Shown here: one piece after another, positions 57,640 through 64,000 of the stretch
Layout of the letters: each line of letters opens with the position of its first letter
Position numbering within the stretch: the stretch's first letter is position 1
DNA from: Epiperipatus broadwayi
Taxonomy: Eukaryota > Onychophora > Udeonychophora > Euonychophora > Peripatidae
Reading direction: 5' to 3'
DNA: 64,000 bases
Assembly: GCA_028023455.1 (NCBI GenBank)
Contig: JAQFVV010012423.1
Location: 2,747,273 to 2,811,272 of the forward strand
Notes under the pieces: generated by a model
Seen by the model: only the letters and a program-made list of their open reading frames with translations
The model's database searches: none
Told to the model about the DNA's origin: nothing
Translations under genes and position numbers: made by a program

Positions 57640-60600
57640 CTGTATGCTTTAGCAGATACACACGTGTTTATGATAAAAATTATCCACTCAGATATCAACA
57701 AAAATAATATAAAAATAAAATAATGCAGGTGTGAAAAAGATCATACAGTTATAAATTGAAAGAGCAAATTCACATACATAATACTCAAATGTATGAGAAT
57801 GTGTTTTTTTAATAAAGAAAGCACTAGCATGTCTGAAACATGAACTACAACATGAAATGTGCAATGTAATTTGTATCTTAAAATATGATGGAATTTCATA
57901 CCTAATAATAAATTTCATTTTAAAGTGAGAAAATTCTTATAAAATGCTGGAAATGATTTATGCTGTATTATGAATCAGAAAAGCATTTTTATGCAGTTTG
58001 CAAAATTTCCTGAAGGCAGAAAAAACATAAAAAAACATCTATTAGAATACAAAATGTACTGCCACATTTTATGACATAATGCATGATCCAGCCATGCTAC
58101 TGTTTTTATATTTTTATTCTAAACAACTAAATAATATCAAGAAGTAACACATGGGTTGATTGACAGATGCCACTGCAATCATCTTAGAGAGAGTATCGGT
58201 CTATATCAAACTTACTAATAGAAATATTTAGAAACAGTTATTATTTATGATGAATTTTAAAAAGGGATTAATATTAAAATTTATAAACTGGTTTTCAAAC
58301 TTGTCATATTACTGAGACATCACATTAACCCAATTGAAAAAGATTTTGGATAGAGTAAATCTCATTTTGTATTCATTAAAAATAGAGATGCTGATTGGTT
58401 TTCTGACAACATTTGATTTATTAGTGACTTGACTTGTGGCATTCACTTCTTGTTGGAGTAACAAAATAAATGTACAGTTTCACAAGGAATATCAAAATAT
58501 ATGGGTAGAAGAAGTTTGATGTCTGATATAAATATGTTAATAATAATTAGTAAATTAAAGCTGCAAAAAAGATACAAACATTTACTGGTTATAACCATTT
58601 TATATTTTTTGACATTAAAAGAATCATGTGGACCAAAAAAAAATTACATTCATATTAATTCAGCAAGTTGAACTCTTTCACAAAACAATAAGACATATTT
58701 TGATTATTTTTAAATGATAGTAAAACATTCTTATGATTGTTTTTGATATATTTATTATACTTTTTAAAAATTAGAAAGAATGTGGATGTTAAAGAAACAC
58801 TCTAAGAAGTTATAAATAACTTTTATTAACGTATGAATCCATAAACTTGATCCACTTGATAGTAAAGTTGTTGGTATTATTCTTATTTTAAAAATGAAAA
58901 AGAATTCTTAAAAAATTATTAATTATCATTGAATATCACTGTTATTCACTAAACTATGAACTTCATTAAAAATGTTGCACATAGTCATATATTAATAGTC
59001 ACTTGAGATTTGATATGCTTTTAGAGTATTAAGAGCTATAAAGTTAAGAATTTGAAAAGGCAAAAAAAGTTTCACACACAGACTTTAATCACAGCATTTG
59101 AAACAATTTTTAAAGATTATGACATTATTTGAAAATACCTGACTGTTAATACAAGATTATTCACTTTATGCACCAACTAAATACTGGTATGAGAATAAGC
59201 TTTATCTCATACATTTAAAAAATCATTGCTATCCCTATCTCTATTTTACATTATTTTGATTTTAATAATAGTTTACAAATGGTTTCATAAAAGTTACAGG
59301 ATTAATTATTAATTTATGGTGTTTTAAATTCAAACCGTTTAAAGTAAAGCCAATAGCTTTTTCTTGGCTATTAGATTTAGTCAAGTAGTAACTGTATTAT
59401 TCTTGCCAATTCAAAAAGTGATATACAAAATTTTATATTTTGAATACAAGAATATTTGTTTTGAAAATTAATAATCAAAACAGACAAATAGTTTACCAAA
59501 TACTACTAAAAAAACTCTTACTTTTTTGGTAATGTAGATTAATTTAAATACCTTACTAGCTTTTTAAATAGTTAACATTGCTACTATCCTATTACTATAG
59601 GAACTTCCATTATCATCTATGTAATTTCAATTTCAGTTTTAATTGGAATAAATTTTCAAAATTTCTGATATTTTTTGATGATAAGATATGACTTAGATTT
59701 CAAAATCCTGCTGTATATTACCACATCAATTAAATTTTCTAGAACTAAAATCCTTTGAATGTAGAAAGAAAAAATATGGGTAATATTTCTAGATCTAAGA
59801 TTCCTAGTAATTCACAATGTGTAATTGTCAAGATAAATAATAATACATTAATGTAATCTTTTAAAATGGCATTGACTAATTTGCAGTTAATAATGAAAGA
59901 AGATGGAAGTTTCAAAGTTTCTAATTTCTGACTACAGGAAAGCACATCTAAAATTTTCAAAATATCAAAAGAGAATGCTAAAATTAGTTTGAAATAAAAT
60001 AAATACAAATAAGAATAAATGGAGAAAATAAAAAAATAAATAAAATTAGAAAGAAAATTGCAGAATAAGCCCAGGCTTTTAAATTTCCAAAATTACAGTA
60101 TGATATAGTTATAATTAGAAGTAAATTATAGAGAAAAACACTATAGATAAAATAGAAGAAGAATTTTATTTTGTAATTATAAAAGTGGTATCTAATTTTT
60201 TGGTTATTAAAATAAAACTGAACTATTAAAAAGAAATAAGAAAATTAGATCAGAAGAATACGAGATCACTTAATTCTTTAGAAAAATGCATAATGTTTAA
60301 AAAGGTTGAGGTACAAAAAGTCATATGAACAGCAAAGATAATGAATTCATATAATTGCATAAAACCAATGTTGATGCAAAAACAGCTCAATAACAAATAT
60401 TTAAGTTTGGTTAAAATAAAAGTACAAAATATATGTGGATGGTTAAGGATAGTAATAGAGAAGTGTTGAAAGATTGAATAATAATTTAATTTATTAAAAG
60501 ATTAAGAAGACAAATTGGATATATTCTTAAAGATAGAGATTAATTCGTACATAATAAGAAATGATAAGAAGTAAACTAAAAATAAACATGAAAAATGGAA

Positions 60601-62734
60601 CTACTACTGATTGTAAAGAAGATACTAATGGTTATTAAGAGCAAAAAACGTTGTATTTTTAGTTTATATATATATAAATCTTCAAATATACATGCAAATA
60701 ATGCTGATATTTTGCGCATTAAACTTTTAGTTGGAATAAAAGAAATCAATCTTAATACAAATTTTAGTTCAAAATTATTATTATTTTTTAAACCACGCAA
60801 ATGTTATCTTAAAATCCCAAATCCAACATATGACTTTTTATCCAATCAGATTAAACAAATCGATTTACATTTCCAGGTTTTATTTGCTTTATTAGTAAAA
60901 TATTTTATGTGAGCCCAAAGGTCTTTAAAATGTTTGTAAAAATTGTTTACAAACTACGTGATTAATATTTAATCACTGTGTTAGCCGTAAAAAATTTTCT
61001 CAATTCCCTAGTGAGCTATATACTTCAAGATTAATTATTAATTTAACGTGTTAAACAGAAATTTTGCAAAATAATGACATTTAACAAAGAATAAATGTGA
61101 CATTGTGAAAAAAATAATTTAAATTTATTTCATAATTCAAAAAAGAAAGAAATAATTAAATACTGCAGTAGAATTTTATATAATCAATATTATTTATGAT
61201 TTGTACAAAAATAAATAAATAATCAACTATCGAGTTTTTTTTAATGCAAAAAAATAAGCTTATTAACAACATTATATTACAGCAATCTTAAATTCATCAT
61301 CTTCTTAGTTAAGAGTAAAAATTTAGAAATATGATCTTTATAATATTTATCACATGAAATAATTCCAGTCATTTCTTCTTATATCTAAACAATCTAAGAT
61401 AACAAAGTTATGATTAATGTTTTAAGATAATCATCATAATTTTCTGCCTCCCAAACTCATTATAAATGCAATATAATCCATTTATAATTTTGTTTGCTTA
61501 AATATTACATCCTTCAAGTGAATCTTTTTAAATTTTTATCTAAATTATATGTCTATTTAATACTTTCTCAAAAATATGCTTAATATATTAAAAACAATAA
61601 ATTGAAGAATATTCATTATTTTCTTCATTAAACTTACTGTTGTGTACATTCAAACTATATCCTAAGCTTTTGCACACATTCAAACTATATCCTAAGCTTT
61701 TGCACACTTGCTAAAATTAATTGATCACAATTAGAGACCAATTTGTACTCAAAAATTTATTATTTTTTTAACTGTAAATTTTATTATTTGTAACTTCCAT
61801 AAATCTATTGGTGCATTATTATTACTACTTTTACATTATTTTTAAACATGCAAATCAAATTTTAATATGACAAAAGTCAGTTCTCATATTAAGATTAGCA
61901 AAATATTATGTTTTCTCTAAAGTCTTTGCTTTTTCAGTTATATTCTATTTTAAATGTAACAGTTATTTTTCATATGCATTCCTTTATTTCACAATCAGTT
62001 CAGTAGAATGATCTTTAAGTTACAGCTATCTCATTTATGAACTAAAGTAGATAATATAAATTTGCTTTAAATGCTTTTATTGATTTTGGAAAATTGGTTG
62101 GTTTGTTTAACTTCTGATTTTTTTAAAGTTAAAATAAAATTTTAAAATCAAGATTTAATATATTTAAATTCAATAGAATTCTTGAAAATTGCTATATAAC
62201 TAAGTTATACCTGCTTAATTCATTTGAAACACTTATCTTTTCAATATATTAAATAAAACAGAGGTCAAGAAAATATGAAAAACATTCAATAACTTCACAT
62301 CACAGATAGCAATTATTTTTAGAACTTTGATTTCTTTTAAATAATGATTGCAAGAGTGTGATAAGATTTTTTAACTTTCTATTTAATATTTTTTTAACAT
62401 TTTAAAATTGACATTTATCAAACTTAAGTTCAATATAACTTGTTGAAATTTTGAACATATGTTTAAAATGTCTATGAAAGTAATAAGAAATATTATTTTT
62501 TTAAATATGTGAATTAGTTTCTTAAATAGAAAGAGTGGAGCAAATGCTCACTACCAATTTTATTCATTATGATTTAAATAATAAGAAAGTAAAAATTTTC
62601 CCATTCTTTCTATCTAAAAAAATTCACTTATATAATAATATATATATCACTAGATATTTCTGCTGTAAGTTAATATGTATACATCATATTTAGTATGCAT
62701 ACATAATTATATATGTATAAGAAATCAGTAAGTA
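57640..62734. other. AT-rich non-coding stretch
   Basis: About 5 kb without a supported gene. Open frames up to about 105 codons (60595-60912) are Lys/Ile/Asn/Leu-rich, as expected by chance in AT-rich DNA. Confidence 0.5.
61648..61706 (+). repeat. 30-bp tandem duplication
   Basis: cattcaaactatatcctaag, then cttttgcaca, is repeated exactly with a 30-base period from 61648. Confidence 0.9.
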
Positions 62735-62742
62735 TAATATAT

Positions 62743-62776
<34 letters not shown>

Positions 62777-62809
62777 GTATAGTAAGTATAATATATATAT
62801 ATATATATA
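62735..62809. repeat. (AT)n microsatellite with internal duplication
   Basis: gtaagtataat followed by (AT)n occurs twice in succession (62730 and 62782), so the array was locally duplicated. Confidence 0.9.
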
Positions 62810-63079
62810 GTAGAGGTTATGATTTAAAAATACTGAATGGATTTTTAAAACAAAGAACTTTTAATAAAAAGTAAAATTATATGTATAAAGTGAAGTTCAT
62901 TTACAATATAATTTTGGTAAGTAATTTTAAAAAAAATTGCCAATCAAAGTAAAAATGTTAAACGCTTTTCACTTAAAAGAATGTTTAATATTTTTAATCA
63001 GTTATATAGACATATACTGTTATGTACACATATTAAATATGATATATACATAAAGCATACACATTTTAACTTATAGTAG

Positions 63080-63096
63080 ATCTATCTATCTATCTA

Positions 63097-63152
<56 letters not shown>

Positions 63153-63231
63153 TCTATCTACCTACCTACCTACCTACCTACCTACCTACCTACCTACCTG
63201 TCTGTCTGTCCGTCCGTCCGTCCGTCCGTCC
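63080..63231 (+). repeat. compound tetranucleotide array
   Basis: The order is (CTAT)n, (CTGT)n, (CTAT)n, (CTAC)n, (CTGT)n, (CCGT)n. All have period four and share phase, so blocks differ by one base change spread through a sub-array. About 38 units. Confidence 0.95.
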
Positions 63232-64000
63232 ATCTTAGTTTCATGATTCATTTAAGAACTAATCTAAACCACTATTTACCCCAATGAGACTTTTTCTATT
63301 CCAACCACATAGATTTTAAGTTATTTATTTTTGTTTGTTTAAAAAGAATTTAATGTAAAGAATATGAGTATAAATGCACAAATCATGTGAATAATATTTG
63401 TGTGTTGTTGTGGATTTATATTAGCTCAATTTAAAAGTTTCAATTGCGTGTATATTTTCTTTAAATTTTAATTTTGCAAATTATACAAAGTCATTTAAAA
63501 ATCTGACAAAAGCACATTCCTTTGATCAGTATTTTTAATCAAAATCTTACTTGAACAAATGTATAGAATAATTAATTTGTACTTCGATAAATTAAGATAA
63601 TGAATGTATATTTTTGTATTCACAATCCGATGTAATTTTTTGTCAATTTAGAACATGTATTAAATTTAAAAATAAATAGAAACGTAGAACCTACAAGAAA
63701 CAAATCTATTGTATAGTCAAATTAGATATCTGGAGGCCAAACAAAGGAGGCGAGTAAACAAAAACTAGCAGAAAGAACAGCCACTTAAAAAAGATAGAAC
63801 CTAACTTTGACTTGTGTGACCCAACACAGCAAAGTAGTGTCCAGAGAAACACTTCAACCTATAGAAGTGCCCAAACTCATAATGATGGGCTAAGCCAAGC
63901 TGACCTGTTCTGCCAATAAATCTTCTACCTATGTAATTTTTCCGCTCCAGCTTCCAAATTCCAACATTTAAATTAACCGCGTCTAGAATTCAAAGCTTCT
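63232..64000. other. non-coding stretch at right edge
   Basis: 63720-63960 is less AT-rich and resembles transposon-type sequence in composition, but no motif or frame identifies it. Confidence 0.4.

Noticed and set aside
57840-57870. catgaaatgtgca as a fifth copy of the 44.9-47.3 kb repeat
   Set aside because: Only about 13 bases match and the other blocks of the unit are absent.
60595-60912. 105-codon plus-strand frame
   Set aside because: Lys/Ile/Asn/Leu composition expected of chance frames in AT-rich DNA; no splice sites or domain.
63080-63231. CRISPR-like repeat array
   Set aside because: Period-four simple repeat without spacers, in an animal genome.

Overview
The window is strongly AT-rich animal DNA. 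It has split coding exons with canonical GT/AG splice sites, many long (AT)n tracts, and a dense mixture of retroelements. The two exons of a CUB-type extracellular module show a metazoan. The mixture of an RTE-type LINE, a Penelope element with a GIY-YIG domain, Ty3/Gypsy-type LTR elements and tRNA-derived short repeats fits a lophotrochozoan, possibly a cephalopod mollusc; the taxon is inference. No bacterial-style genes, operons or CRISPR arrays are visible, and most of the window is non-coding.

Layout, 1-28 kb. At the left end lie a 222-bp tandem duplication, a decayed ORF1/gag-like relic with a CCHC zinc knuckle (about 0.8-2.05 kb) and a 0.67-kb inverted repeat (2.3-2.96 kb). LTR element A (4395-9430, minus strand) has 1.68-kb LTRs, a primer-binding site, a polypurine tract and one intact gag-like ORF, but no pol. 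From 9.5 to 18.1 kb is AT-rich DNA with hairpins, a short coding-like fragment (15572-15745) and a tRNA-derived SINE (about 16.0 kb). A decayed Penelope element with inverted terminal repeats occupies 18.18-19.84 kb. Next to it, on the same strand, two spliced exons (20385-20629 and 20721-20907) encode one CUB-like module of a host gene, the only host coding sequence I can support. A tRNA-Gly-like sequence is at 25.0 kb.

Layout, 28-64 kb. LTR element B (27917-36477, plus strand) has about 2.87-kb LTRs and a gag-like ORF interrupted by three TGA codons; its Gag is related to that of element A. A second Penelope relic, only the GIY-YIG end, is at 40.1 kb. A hairpin plus tandem repeat is at 41.9-42.3 kb and a four-copy local repeat family at 44.9-47.3 kb. 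A 5'-truncated, frameshifted RTE-type LINE ends in a TGA-repeat tail (48.47-50.36 kb). LTR element C (51742-54825, minus strand) is old and retains gag-protease remnants. The rest is AT-rich DNA with microsatellites and one more inverted repeat (57.1-57.35 kb).

How the parts relate: elements A and B look like members of one group of non-autonomous LTR retrotransposons, with very long LTRs and a single coiled-coil plus Gag-core protein. They would need reverse transcriptase and integrase supplied in trans. Element C also shows no recognisable RT or integrase. Several insertions sit in or beside (AT)n tracts.
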